In this document: piece by piece, positions 26,912 to 35,385 of the stretch
Layout: each line of letters opens with the position of its first letter
Position numbering within the stretch: position 1 is the stretch's first letter
Assembly: GCA_036008685.1 (NCBI GenBank)
Contig: DASYNF010000124.1
Span: 1-64,000, forward strand
Direction: 5' to 3'
Origin: Actinomadura_C sp036008685
GTDB taxonomy: Bacteria; Actinomycetota; Actinomycetes; Streptosporangiales; Streptosporangiaceae
DNA length: 64,000 nt
Translations under genes and position numbers: made by a program
Notes under the pieces: model-generated
Told to the model about the DNA's origin: nothing
Database searches by the model: none
The model's input: the letters and a program-made list of their open reading frames with translations, nothing else

Positions 26912-27250
26912 ATGGTCCCCCCGAAGATCCGAGGCCTTTCCGCCACGGCCCTCCTCGCCCTTCTGGCCCTCGGCACCGCGGCCGGTTGCGGTGGCGAGGG
27001 ATCGAACACCAGCTGCTCGGTGGGCTCCTGCACCGTGACCTTCGACCGCGGTGTGAACGCCAACGCCTCCGTGCTCGGGATCAAGGCCGAGCTCGTGGGG
27101 GTGCAGGGCGATCAGGTCACGCTCAAGATCGCGGGTCAGACGGTGACCGTCCCGGTCAACGGTGAGCGGCAGGCCGACGGCTTCAACGTCTCGGTCCAGT
27201 CGGCGACCAAGGACGAGGTCGTGGTCAAGATCGCCCAGGGCGGCGGCTGA
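26912..27250 (+). CDS. Small predicted lipoprotein
   Basis: With ATG at 26912 this is a 112-aa protein with a lipoprotein-type signal (basic PPKIRG, hydrophobic stretch, then TAAGC as lipobox). After the lipidated Cys come two more cysteines (NTSCSVGSCTVTFDRG) that could form a disulfide, and then a small beta-rich domain of about 75 residues. Function unknown. An in-frame start at 26825 would place the signal peptide internally, so it is less likely. Confidence 0.75.
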   Translation: MVPPKIRGLSATALLALLALGTAAGCGGEGSNTSCSVGSCTVTFDRGVNANASVLGIKAELVGVQGDQVTLKIAGQTVTVPVNGERQADGFNVSVQSATKDEVVVKIAQGGG

Positions 27251-27330
27251 TCCCCCCGGCGTAGCTTGTTCGGCAGACGTCCCGGCTGCGCCGGTGAAGC
27301 CCGGCCAGGCCGCACAACGAAAGGGATGCC

Positions 27331-28482
27331 ATGCCCGTCGATCGTGTTCTTCCGTCTTCAGAGGCCGAGGAACTGCTCGCGCTCACCCGTGAGATCGCCA
27401 CCGTGGAGCTCGCCCCTCGTGCCGCCCGGGCGGAGGAGGAGGCCGAGTTTCCGCGCGAGATGTTCCGGCTGCTCGGCCGGGCCGGGCTGCTCGGGCTCTC
27501 CTATCCCGAGGAGCAGGGTGGTGGCGGGCAGCCCTATGAGGTCTATCTACAGGTCCTGGAGGAGCTCGCGGCGGTGTGGCTGTCCATCGCCGTCGGGGTG
27601 AGCGTGCACACGCTGTCCTGTTTCCCGCTCGCCGCCTATGGCTCGGAACGGCAACGCAAGAGGCTCCCGGACCTGCTCGCCGGTGAGCTGCTGGGCGGCT
27701 ACGCCCTCTCCGAGGCCCAGGCGGGTTCGGACGCGGCCGCGCTGGCGACCCGTGCGCTGCGGGATGGGGACGGTTACGTGGTCGACGGGACCAAGTCCTG
27801 GATCACGCACGGCGGGGAGGCCGACTTCTACGTCCTGTTCGCCCGTACGTCCGATGAAGGGCCGCGGGGCATCGGCTGCTTTCTCATCGACGGTGCGCCG
27901 GCCGGCCTGACCGCCGGGCCACCGGAGCGGAAGATGGGGCTGACCGGGTCGACGACCGCCCAGCTGCACTTCGACGGGGTCCGGCTCCCGGCCGAGTCGT
28001 TGCTCGGGCAGGAGGGGCAGGGTTTCCCGATCGCCCTGTCCGCCCTGGACTCCGGGCGGCTGGGCATCGCGGCGTGCGCCGTGGGCCTCGCCCAGGCCGC
28101 GCTCGACGAGGCCGTGGCCTACGCGGGCCACCGGGAGCAGTTCGGCCGTCGCATCATCGACAACCAGGGCCTCGCCTTCCTGCTCGCCGACATGGCCGCC
28201 GCCGTCGAGTCCGCGCGGGCGACCTACCTGGAGGCGGCCAGGCGAAAGGACCGCGGACTTCCCTACAGCCGGGCGGCCTCCATCGCCAAGCTGGTCGCGA
28301 CGGACGCCGCCATGAAGGTGACGACCGACGCCGTGCAGGTGCTCGGCGGCAACGGCTACACCCGGGACTACCCGGTCGAGCGTTACATGCGCGAGGCCAA
28401 GGTGATGCAGATCTTCGAGGGCACGAACCAGATCCAGCGCATGGTGATCGGCCGTCACCTGGCCCGCGGCACCATGGGCTGA
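27331..28482 (+). CDS. Acyl-CoA dehydrogenase
   Basis: This 383-aa FAD enzyme introduces an alpha-beta double bond in an acyl-CoA. Family motifs are YALSEAQAGSDAAAL, WITHGGEADFYVLF, GREQFGR-type (GHREQFGRRIID), VQVLGGNGYTRDYPVER and IFEGTNQIQR, whose Glu is in the catalytic position. ATG at 27331 follows AAAGGGA. It stands alone, 80 nt after the lipoprotein gene and before a strong terminator. Chain-length preference cannot be told. Confidence 0.95.
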   Translation: MPVDRVLPSSEAEELLALTREIATVELAPRAARAEEEAEFPREMFRLLGRAGLLGLSYPEEQGGGGQPYEVYLQVLEELAAVWLSIAVGVSVHTLSCFPLAAYGSERQRKRLPDLLAGELLGGYALSEAQAGSDAAALATRALRDGDGYVVDGTKSWITHGGEADFYVLFARTSDEGPRGIGCFLIDGAPAGLTAGPPERKMGLTGSTTAQLHFDGVRLPAESLLGQEGQGFPIALSALDSGRLGIAACAVGLAQAALDEAVAYAGHREQFGRRIIDNQGLAFLLADMAAAVESARATYLEAARRKDRGLPYSRAASIAKLVATDAAMKVTTDAVQVLGGNGYTRDYPVERYMREAKVMQIFEGTNQIQRMVIGRHLARGTMG

Positions 28483-28490
28483 GACACGGG

Positions 28491-28530
28491 TCCGCCCGCG
28501 GTCCGGCGCACAGCGCGGACCGCGGGCGGA
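28491..28530. terminator. Perfect 15-bp hairpin terminator
   Basis: Arms 28491-28505 and 28516-28530 pair without mismatch around a 10-nt loop, starting 8 nt after the acyl-CoA dehydrogenase stop. The symmetry would also let it serve the convergent hisF transcript, which ends at 28642. Confidence 0.8.
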
Positions 28531-28641
28531 GGCGGATGGACCCGGCCGGGATCGGGCCCGGGAACCGGCGACTCCGGTGCCGGCCGTCCTCGACGGCCTC
28601 CGGGGGCCACGGACAGACGGTGCCGCGGTCAGGGTGTCCGC

Positions 28642-29481
28642 CTAACGGACGGGGTGACCGGCGTCCCGCAGAGAGTCCTTCACGGCGGAGATGCTGAGCT
28701 CACCGAAGTGGAACACGCTGGCGGCGAGCACCGCGTCCGCACCGGCGTCGACGGCCGGTGCGAAGTGCTCCAGCGCCCCTGCTCCCCCACTCGCGATCAC
28801 GGGCACGCTGACCGCCCGCCGCACCGCCCGGAGCATCTCCAGGTCGAATCCGGACTTGGTGCCGTCGGCGTCCATCGAGTTGAGCAGGATCTCGCCCACG
28901 CCGAGCTCCTGGGCGCGGACCGCCCACTCGATGGCGTCGATGCCGGTGCCCTTACGGCCGCCGTGCGTGGTCACCTCGTATCCCGACGGAGTGCCGGCCG
29001 CTCTCCGGGCGTCGGCCGAGAGCACGATGCACTGGGATCCGAAGCGGTACGCCGCCTCACGCAGGAACTCCGGACGGGAGATCGCGGCGGTGTTGACGGA
29101 CACCTTGTCGGCACCGGCCCGCAGCAACCGGTCGATGTCCTCGACGGATCGCACGCCACCGCCCACGGTCAGCGGGATGAAGACCTGCTCGGCCGTCCGG
29201 CTGACGACGTCGTACATCGTCGAGCGTTCCGCGCTCGAGGCGGTGATGTCCAGGAAGGTGAGCTCGTCGGCGCCCTCCGCGTCATAGCGGCGGGCGAGCT
29301 CGACGGGGTCTCCGGCGTCGCGCAGGTTCTGGAAGTTCACGCCCTTGACCACGCGTCCCGCGTCGACGTCCAGGCAAGGGATCACCCGTACCGCGACGGC
29401 CGTGGCGGTGCTCCCGCTCGAGGGTCCGCCTCCGGCCGGGCCCGGGTCGCCACCGGTCTCCGCCCGGAACGGCGCGGTCAT
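28642..29481 (-). CDS. hisF: Imidazole glycerol phosphate synthase, cyclase subunit
   Basis: HisF uses ammonia from HisH to form imidazole glycerol phosphate and AICAR. This 279-aa TIM barrel shows RVIPCLDVDAGRVVKGVNF with the catalytic Asp, TFLDITAS, and the glycine phosphate loops VGGGVRS and IASGGAG. The ATG at 29481 overlaps the priA stop (ATGA). The first 30 residues are an unconserved Gly/Pro-rich extension; a later start is possible but lacks support. hisH lies 5 kb away, separated by accessory genes. Confidence 0.96.
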   Translation of the reverse strand: MTAPFRAETGGDPGPAGGGPSSGSTATAVAVRVIPCLDVDAGRVVKGVNFQNLRDAGDPVELARRYDAEGADELTFLDITASSAERSTMYDVVSRTAEQVFIPLTVGGGVRSVEDIDRLLRAGADKVSVNTAAISRPEFLREAAYRFGSQCIVLSADARRAAGTPSGYEVTTHGGRKGTGIDAIEWAVRAQELGVGEILLNSMDADGTKSGFDLEMLRAVRRAVSVPVIASGGAGALEHFAPAVDAGADAVLAASVFHFGELSISAVKDSLRDAGHPVR

Positions 29482-30197
29482 GAAACCGCCTTCAGGGCCT
29501 CTTCGAGGGTGAAGGCCTCGGCATAGAGGGCCTTGCCGACGATGGCACCCTCGACGCCGTACGGGACCAGGGCGGCGATGGCACGCAGGTCCTCGAGCGA
29601 CGAGACGCCCCCGGAGGCGATCACCGGCTTGTCGGTGCGGGAACACACCTCCCGGAGCAGGTCCACGTTGGGCCCACGGAGCGTGCCGTCCTTGGTGACG
29701 TCGGTGACGACGTAGCGGGGACAGCCGTCGGCCTCGAGCCGGGCCAGCACCTCCCACAGGTCGCCACCCTCCTCGGTCCAGCCCCGGGCGGCGAGGGTGG
29801 TGCCGCGTACATCGAGCCCCACCGCGATCTTGTCGCCGTGCGAGCCAATGATCTTGCGGCACCACTCGGGGTTCTCGAGTGCGGCGGTGCCGATGTTGAC
29901 CCGCTCGCAGCCGGTGGCCAGTGCGGCCTCGAGCGAGTCGTCGTCGCGGATGCCACCGGACAACTCCACCTTGACGTCCAGCCGTCCGGTCACCTCGGCG
30001 AGCAGCGCGGCGTTGGAGCCGCGCCCGAAAGCGGCGTCCAGGTCCACGAGATGGATCCACTCGGCACCCGACCGCTGCCACGCGAGGGCGGCTTCCAGCG
30101 GGCTTCCGTAGGAGGTCTCGGTCCCGGCCTCGCCCTGGACCAGGCGTACGGCCTGGCCATCGGCGACATCGACCGCGGGAAGGAGCGTCAGTGTCAT
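29478..30197 (-). CDS. priA: Bifunctional HisA/TrpF isomerase PriA
   Basis: This 239-aa barrel isomerises both ProFAR (histidine) and phosphoribosyl-anthranilate (tryptophan). Catalytic Asp10 and Asp170 are present (PAVDVADG, VTDVTKDGT). Arg138 and Trp140 (AARGW) sit where PriA enzymes carry the residues used for dual substrate recognition. No trpF is present in the window, as expected. ATG at 30197; 4-nt overlap with hisF. The upstream 290 nt hold no gene and presumably the promoter, since hisH is no longer adjacent. Confidence 0.95.
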   Translation of the reverse strand: MTLTLLPAVDVADGQAVRLVQGEAGTETSYGSPLEAALAWQRSGAEWIHLVDLDAAFGRGSNAALLAEVTGRLDVKVELSGGIRDDDSLEAALATGCERVNIGTAALENPEWCRKIIGSHGDKIAVGLDVRGTTLAARGWTEEGGDLWEVLARLEADGCPRYVVTDVTKDGTLRGPNVDLLREVCSRTDKPVIASGGVSSLEDLRAIAALVPYGVEGAIVGKALYAEAFTLEEALKAVS

Positions 30198-30490
30198 GCC
30201 CGAAGCCTATCGAGCCTGGTCGCCGCGCCTGTCGTGACCCGGCCCCCGGTCCGTCGCCGGCGGCCCGCGGTGGACGGCGACCGTGAACGGCGAGGCGCCC
30301 GAGACCTTAAGGAGGCGGCCTCCGGACCCGGCGAAGGAACAGAGGCCGCCATCACTGCCGGCTGCCATGGTTAGGCGCCAGCAAGACCAACATACCGCCG
30401 TTCGCCGCACGTCAGTGACCGCGTGGCGGTACGGCCGTAGGTATATCGCAGGACGGCCGGCCTGCGATCTGCTTGCGGTACGGGTAGAGG

Positions 30491-30892
30491 TCAGATTCCG
30501 ATGAGCCGGACGCGGTTGCCGCACAGTTTGGCCATATCACCGGGATCCGAGGTCACCATCGCCACCGGCCCGGGTTGGCGAAGCGCGGCTTCTGCGACGG
30601 TGGCGTCGATGGCGTACCTGTGACCATGCAGGCCCGTTTCTTTGAGCAGCTCCACCGCTGCTTTCGCGGCGTTCTCGGTCACCGGCTCGACCTTGACCCG
30701 CGACAGAGCCCAGTGCAGCCGCGGCATGTTCGTTTTGGAGTGGCATGCCTCCACGATGGTATTGGCGCTGATCACAATGTCAGCTCCCATGTCGTGGAAC
30801 ACCTGGAACATGGCCAGGATCTTGCGATCCTGAGCGATCCATGTGGAAAGACCCTGAGAGTCGAGGACAACGGTCTCGATATGCTCGATCAC
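30491..30892 (-). CDS. VapC-type PIN-domain ribonuclease toxin
   Basis: This 133-aa PIN protein probably cleaves RNA when freed from its antitoxin. The four acidic metal ligands are visible: Asp in VVLDSQGLS, Glu in NTIVEACHS, Asp in AIDATVAEA and Asp in TSDPGDM. GTG at 30892 overlaps the antitoxin stop as GTGA, so translation is coupled. It sits at the edge of the accessory stretch that separates hisH from priA. Confidence 0.88.
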   Translation of the reverse strand: MIEHIETVVLDSQGLSTWIAQDRKILAMFQVFHDMGADIVISANTIVEACHSKTNMPRLHWALSRVKVEPVTENAAKAAVELLKETGLHGHRYAIDATVAEAALRQPGPVAMVTSDPGDMAKLCGNRVRLIGI

Positions 30893-31137
30893 GCGGCGTC
30901 TGACCGCCCCGCCGAGTCCGCGGCGCCGAAGATCTTGACCCGCGCTTCCGCGAGTTCCTCCTCGGTGAAAGCTCCGCTCTCCTCTTGGTGGCGCCGGAGA
31001 TCCTCGCCCAGGAGTTGGTGACGGATCTGACGGGACACCGCTTCGGCGACATAGCCGGAGACGTTATCGGTGAGCTTCCTGAGTTCGGCCACCTGCTCCG
31101 ACGGAAGCGTGACCGTGATGCGCGTGGTGGCGGACAT
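30889..31137 (-). CDS. VapB-type antitoxin (ribbon-helix-helix)
   Basis: The 82-aa product starts with MSATTRITVTLPSEQVAELR, a ribbon-helix-helix DNA-binding start, and ends in an acidic tail that should bind and block the toxin. ATG at 31137 is preferred over an upstream ATG at 31182, because the RHH strand should be near the N-terminus and because a palindrome and -10-like box lie directly upstream, suggesting a nearly leaderless transcript. Confidence 0.85.
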   Translation of the reverse strand: MSATTRITVTLPSEQVAELRKLTDNVSGYVAEAVSRQIRHQLLGEDLRRHQEESGAFTEEELAEARVKIFGAADSAGRSDAA

Positions 31138-31144
31138 AACGCGA

Positions 31145-31160
31145 GCATACCAAGGTATGC
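31145..31160 (-). promoter_or_regulatory. Palindromic operator/-10 of the toxin-antitoxin pair
   Basis: The perfect palindrome GCATACCAAGGTATGC ends 8 nt before the antitoxin ATG. Its minus-strand half TATGCT can act as a -10 element, so the RHH antitoxin bound here would block its own promoter. This is the standard scheme for vapBC operons; binding is inferred. Confidence 0.65.
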
Positions 31161-31191
31161 GCGATCCGGGCGGTGGCGTCATCGGACATCA

Positions 31192-31806
31192 CTACCGCCC
31201 TTCGCGGCTTTCCTCAGTCCGGCGGACGAGGTGTTCGGCCAGATCCTGCAGGTCGACCAGGGGGCGGCGGACACGGGTGCCGGCGGGGTCGGTGAAGGCT
31301 AGGCTGCGGGGCTCGACCCACACGTTCAGGGCGCTGTGGCCGGCGAGCGGGACGCTCACCAGGGAGACGCCGTGCTCGTGACGGTGGCCGACATTGTCGA
31401 TCCCGCGTGCGGCGAGCGTGGCGGCCAAGTGCCGGGCGGCGATGGCGGGCGGGACGCTCAGGCCGGCGTCGGACCAGGGGCCGGGAAGGGTGAAAGCGCT
31501 CCAGACCGCCTTGCCGGGTGCCCGCCCGGGATCCAACCGGGACCGGGACAGATGCGCTCCCCACGCGTCAGCGACCACACCGACGATCCCGACGCCTTTG
31601 CCGTGCTCGTCCAGCAGATCGCGAGGGGTCGTGTCCGGCCAGGAGCTCCGGCAGGTGTCGAACACGGTCACCACCAGCTGTGGCGCCGGGGTGACCCTGG
31701 CCCAGATCCACAGCTCGGCCGGGACGGCCGGGGCATAGGACCCGGCCCGCAGGCCGTGATGTAGCGCGTTGGTGCTCATCTCCTTTACCTGCGGTTCTGC
31801 CGTCAA
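31192..31806 (-). CDS. ATP-binding (HATPase_c/RsbW-like) protein, 5'-truncated
   Basis: This 204-aa frame carries the N box (VKEMSTNALHHG) and G1 box (DEHGKGVGIVGVVADAWG) of the anti-sigma-factor-kinase-like ATPases common in actinomycetes. In full-length members about 40 residues precede the N box. Here the only start is a TTG at 31806, ten residues before it, and the DNA beyond already reads as the divergent HTH gene. The 5' end therefore looks deleted. A C-terminal domain of about 90 residues follows the ATPase fold. It may be non-functional. Confidence 0.6.
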   Translation of the reverse strand: MTAEPQVKEMSTNALHHGLRAGSYAPAVPAELWIWARVTPAPQLVVTVFDTCRSSWPDTTPRDLLDEHGKGVGIVGVVADAWGAHLSRSRLDPGRAPGKAVWSAFTLPGPWSDAGLSVPPAIAARHLAATLAARGIDNVGHRHEHGVSLVSVPLAGHSALNVWVEPRSLAFTDPAGTRVRRPLVDLQDLAEHLVRRTEESREGR

Positions 31807-31830
31807 CGGCGGAAGCTCACCGGCGACCTG

Positions 31831-32543
31831 ATGGGTGAGATTCTGAGCTGTTCGAAGTCGACAGTTTCACGGCTGGAAACCGGCGAGATGAGAATGGACG
31901 CAACTCAGGCCGAGGCCATCGACCGGAAATGGGACACAGGTGGGATCTTCTCCCTGCTCGTCTGGTACGCCACGCTCGGCCATGATCCGGACTGGTTCAA
32001 GCACTACCTGGATCTGGAGGACAGAGCCTCCGTCGTCAAGATCTGGCGGCTAAGTCTCGTCCCCGGTCTGCTGCAGACCGCCGACTACGCCAGGACTGGC
32101 CTAATGACCGGCGGCGTAAAGGACGTGGAGGCGGCGCTCGAAGGCCGCCTGGCCCGGCAGGCGATCCTGGACCGCGAGGACCCTCCCGTGCTGTGGATCC
32201 TGCTCTCGGAGACCCTGCTGGAGTTGCCGTGCGGTGGGCCGACGGTCATGAAGGCCCAGCTCGCCCATATCCTCGGCCTCTCGGAGCGGCCGAACATCGG
32301 CATACGTGTGGTCCCCAAGTCCGTCGGACATCACCCCGGCCTGGACGGATCATTCATGATCCTGAAGATGACCGAGCCGAATGGGGAGGTGGCCTATGTG
32401 GAGGCCCCGGGTGGAGGCAGGCTTGTCCCGAATGTCACCGAGGTAGCCTCATAGTTGCACTACGTTACGACCGGATCGGGCAGCAGGCACTGCCCGAGGG
32501 TCCATCACGGGACCTGATCAAGCGAGTCATGGAGGCCATGTGA
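31831..32543 (+). pseudogene. Scr1-type HTH/DUF5753 regulator, frameshifted
   Basis: The frame encodes the end of an XRE helix-turn-helix (CSKSTVSRLETGEMRM) and a DUF5753 domain (LSLVPGLLQTADYARTGL, LLSETLLELPCGG, VAYVEAPGGGRLVPN). Homology reads back to about 31800 (RQRRKLTGD) with no ATG, GTG or TTG before 31831. At the other end the frame stops at 32454, but one frame over, the expected C-terminus VALRYDRIGQQALPEG continues to 32543. Restoring one base between 32453 and 32454 would give ...EVASYVALRYDRIG, so a one-base deletion explains it. The restored stop overlaps the DUF397 start. Confidence 0.75.
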
Positions 32544-32731
32544 CGAGCCTGATATGGCGCAAGAGCAGCCGGAGCATGAATTCGGGTGGGGAATGCGTCG
32601 AAGTCGCCGCTCTCCCTGACGCCGTCGGCGTGGGGGACAGCAAGAACCCCGGGAGCGGCCACCTCACCCTTGAGCCGACCCGGTTCGCCGCCCTGGTCCA
32701 GCGGATCAAGAACAACGACCTGGACCTGTAG
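32540..32731 (+). CDS. DUF397 protein
   Basis: This 63-aa protein has the DUF397 pattern (WRKSSRSMNSGGECVEVAAL, then VGVGDSKNPGSGHLTL, then ending FAALVQRIKNNDL). DUF397 genes normally follow Scr1-type HTH regulators and may act with them as a toxin-antitoxin-like pair. GTG at 32540 overlaps the stop of the regulator's C-terminal frame, so it depended on coupling to a gene that is now frameshifted. The DUF397 gene itself appears intact. Confidence 0.88.
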   Translation: MTSLIWRKSSRSMNSGGECVEVAALPDAVGVGDSKNPGSGHLTLEPTRFAALVQRIKNNDLDL

Positions 32732-32921
32732 CAGAACCCGAAGGCGCGCCCCGAGCCTGGCTCGCAAGCTGGGAGCATCGTTCACATACGACGACCTGTT
32801 CGCCGAAGGAGCCTTCGCTCAAGTCTCGGTTCCCAGCTGAGTCTCGAACTTCTCCAGTCGCCCGTACCCCCGTTCACTCCGAGGGGCCACCGCGGGCCGG
32901 GGGAAGATGCCGGGCGGATGG

Positions 32922-34832
32922 TCAGGAGGCACGCCGGGCCGTAGTGCCCCTGAGGAGCGGCCGGGGGCCGTGACCGGCCGGACCGGGCACGGCGGCCGGT
33001 CGGCGCATCGACAGCGGGCCGATCCGGAATCGCAGCCGGCAGACGACGACGTCGGTGTGCCGGCGCAGCGCCCGGGCCAGCACCTGGCCGCGCTGGTTCT
33101 GCAGGAGCCGCTGCCACACGTGATCAGGCTCGACCTCGGGGATGAGGACGAAGACGTGCGCCTCCCGGAGGCCTCGCAGGTACTCCACGATGGGTGCCGC
33201 AAGCCTGCGATGGGCGTCGTGCAGCAGGACGAGATCCACCTTGGGATGCCAGCGCTCCCATTCCGCGACGAAGCGGCGACGTTCCTCGACCTCGTCGGCG
33301 TAGGCGACGTGCACGGCCACCACCCGGTCGCCCAACGAGAGCGCGGCGGCGAGGGCCTCGCGGGTGAGCCGGTCGACCCTCGAAACGGGGACGACGACCA
33401 GGGACCGTCGAGGTCGCGGCGGCGCGGGAGTGCGTCCCAGTTCCAGACCCTCACCGATCTCGTGGTAGTTCCGATTGACCCATTCCATCAGCCCGACGAG
33501 AGCCGGGATCGCCAGAATGATGATCCATCCGCCCGCTCCGAACTTGGAGATCGTCACGACCGCGGCGGCCACTCCCGTCAGCAGAGCGCCGGAGCCGTTG
33601 AGCGCTCCCCGCCAGCGCCAGCCACTCGACCGTGCCCTCAGCCAGTGCCGGACCATGCCGGCCTGGGACAGGGTGAAGCCGACGAAGACTCCGATGGCGA
33701 ACATCGGCACCAGGGCGTTCATACGCCCCTCGGCCACCACGAGCAGCGCGCCGGCCGTCAGTGCCAGGAAGCCCAGGCCGTACCGGTGCACCTGGCGTTC
33801 GGCCCGCAGGGCGAACAGATGCGGGAGGTTGTGGTGGCGGGCGAGCAGTTGGGCCAGCACCGGCAGGCCGCCGAAGGAGGTGTTCGCCGCGAGGGCGAGC
33901 AGCACCACGGTGGAGAACTGGACCACGTAGAAGCCGGAGCCATGGCCCACTGCCGCCTCGGTGACCTGAGACAGCACGGTGACGCCCGCGACCGGGCGGA
34001 TGGAGAACTTCCCGATCAGGGTGGCGATGCCGAGGAGCATCATGGCCAGGAGCGCACCGAGAGCGACCTCCGCGCGCTGGGCCCGCTTGATCCGGCCGGC
34101 ACGGAAGGACGGAACCGCGTTGGCGATCGCCTCGACTCCGGTCAGGGCGGCACAGCCATTGGCGAACGCCCGGAGCAGCAGGAGTACGCCGGCCGTCTGC
34201 AGCGTGTGCGCCTGTGCGGTGGCCGAGGTCACCGATGCGGCGTCATGCCGCAGCAGCCCGGCCACGACGACTATGCCGATGGAGCCGACGAAGATCAGCC
34301 ACGGGAGAACGAAGGCGCGGGCACTGCCCGCGATGCCGCGGTAGTTGACGCCGGTGACCAGGGTCAGCACAGCCAGGCACAGCCAGACGGTGTACGGCAG
34401 AAGCTCGGGGAAGGCCGAGGTCAGCGCGGCCACTCCGGCGGCCACCGAGACGGCCACGTTGAGTACGTAGTCGACGATCAGCGAGGCCGCCGCCACCAGG
34501 GCCGGCCGCCGCCCCAGGTGTTCACGCGCCACGCCGTACGATCCGCCGCCCTCCGGGAAGGCGGCGATCACCTGCCGGTAGGAGCAGACGAGTACGGCCA
34601 GCAGCACTGCGATCGCGAGCGTCACCGGCAGCGTGAGGCCGAGCCCGGCGCCGCCGGCCGCGGCCAGCACGAGGACGATGGCTTCGGGGCCGTACGCGAC
34701 GGACGCCATGGCGTCCAGGGAGAGCGCGGCGAGCCCGCCGACGACCGTCAGCCGATGGCGCTCAGAGGGATCGGGGGATCTGTGCGGCGGCGACAGCCGC
34801 GGTCGCCGCCATCGGGTCCTCGATGGGAGCAC
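32922..34832 (-). CDS. KimA-like APC-superfamily permease, probable K+ importer
   Basis: This 636-aa protein has about 12 membrane helices and a C-terminal cytoplasmic domain of about 150 residues. ALSLDAMASVAYGPEA, CSYRQVIAAFPEGGGSYGVAREHLG and FANGCAALTGVEAIANAVPSF resemble KimA (YdaO) potassium transporters more than amino-acid permeases. The soluble domain (SLVVVPVSRVDRLTREALAAAL, ALRRHTDVVVCRL) is UspA-like and is where c-di-AMP binds in KimA; binding here is inference. GTG at 34832 is used. No riboswitch fits in the 126-nt gap upstream. Confidence 0.82.
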   Translation of the reverse strand: MLPSRTRWRRPRLSPPHRSPDPSERHRLTVVGGLAALSLDAMASVAYGPEAIVLVLAAAGGAGLGLTLPVTLAIAVLLAVLVCSYRQVIAAFPEGGGSYGVAREHLGRRPALVAAASLIVDYVLNVAVSVAAGVAALTSAFPELLPYTVWLCLAVLTLVTGVNYRGIAGSARAFVLPWLIFVGSIGIVVVAGLLRHDAASVTSATAQAHTLQTAGVLLLLRAFANGCAALTGVEAIANAVPSFRAGRIKRAQRAEVALGALLAMMLLGIATLIGKFSIRPVAGVTVLSQVTEAAVGHGSGFYVVQFSTVVLLALAANTSFGGLPVLAQLLARHHNLPHLFALRAERQVHRYGLGFLALTAGALLVVAEGRMNALVPMFAIGVFVGFTLSQAGMVRHWLRARSSGWRWRGALNGSGALLTGVAAAVVTISKFGAGGWIIILAIPALVGLMEWVNRNYHEIGEGLELGRTPAPPRPRRSLVVVPVSRVDRLTREALAAALSLGDRVVAVHVAYADEVEERRRFVAEWERWHPKVDLVLLHDAHRRLAAPIVEYLRGLREAHVFVLIPEVEPDHVWQRLLQNQRGQVLARALRRHTDVVVCRLRFRIGPLSMRRPAAVPGPAGHGPRPLLRGTTARRAS

Positions 34833-34958
34833 ACCGACGATTCTGCTTCTCGCCAGAGGGGCTCTGACCTGTGTTGACGCGCCTTTGACGGGGTTGCCCG
34901 GGATCCTGACGGATCCCTGACGCCCGGGGCCGGTGAGGCCGGGCCCTGTGGGGTCCGG

Positions 34959-35297
34959 TCAGGTGCGCCGGTCGAAGACGAGCGTGACCACCACGGGGGT
35001 GATGAGAATGGAGCCGAGGAGGACGGCGAGCCGTGCGGTCCAGGACGGGAACAGCAGCCACGCCGCCGACTGGACGAGCAGGAACAGCACGAGGACACCT
35101 GCGTTCTGGGTCCTGTGGCGGCGAGCCCGGATGCCTCCCTGCCGGGCATGACGGACGCGTGCCGGCCACAGGTTCTTGAGCCGCCGCCGGCGCTCCCGCC
35201 ACCTGGCCTCCCGGCGCCGGCTCTCGGCCAGCGCCTCGTGATGCCGTTCGGCCTCGGCCGCATGCGCCGCGCGCAGCCTGGCCCGCTCCTTGCTCAT
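34959..35297 (-). CDS. Small membrane protein with basic coiled-coil head
   Basis: Not assigned to a family. Its 112 aa begin with about 60 highly charged residues (Arg, Glu and His; helical, likely cytoplasmic), followed by two membrane helices (AGVLVLFLLVQSAAWLLF and LAVLLGSILITPVVVTLVF). ATG at 35297. It lies between hisH and the permease, on the same strand as both, and could be cotranscribed with either. Function unknown. Confidence 0.75.
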   Translation of the reverse strand: MSKERARLRAAHAAEAERHHEALAESRRREARWRERRRRLKNLWPARVRHARQGGIRARRHRTQNAGVLVLFLLVQSAAWLLFPSWTARLAVLLGSILITPVVVTLVFDRRT

Positions 35298-35385
35298 GCC
35301 TCACCGCCCGGTCGGAGATGTCCGCTCAAGTGTCCCGGCCACCAAGTGTCCGGCAGCGAGTGCCCGGCCGCAAGCAGGTGCCCGC

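Noticed and set aside
30198..30490. Gene fragments between priA and vapC
   Set aside because: Short frames exist but have no start signal, motif or consistent codon bias.
31807..31870. An N-terminal extension of the ATPase gene into the HTH gene (minus strand)
   Set aside because: The frame is open for about 20 more codons but is antisense to the HTH helix and has no start codon before a TGA.
34833..34958. ydaO/c-di-AMP riboswitch before the KimA-like gene
   Set aside because: The gap is too short and lacks the conserved helices; it mostly holds the previous gene's end.
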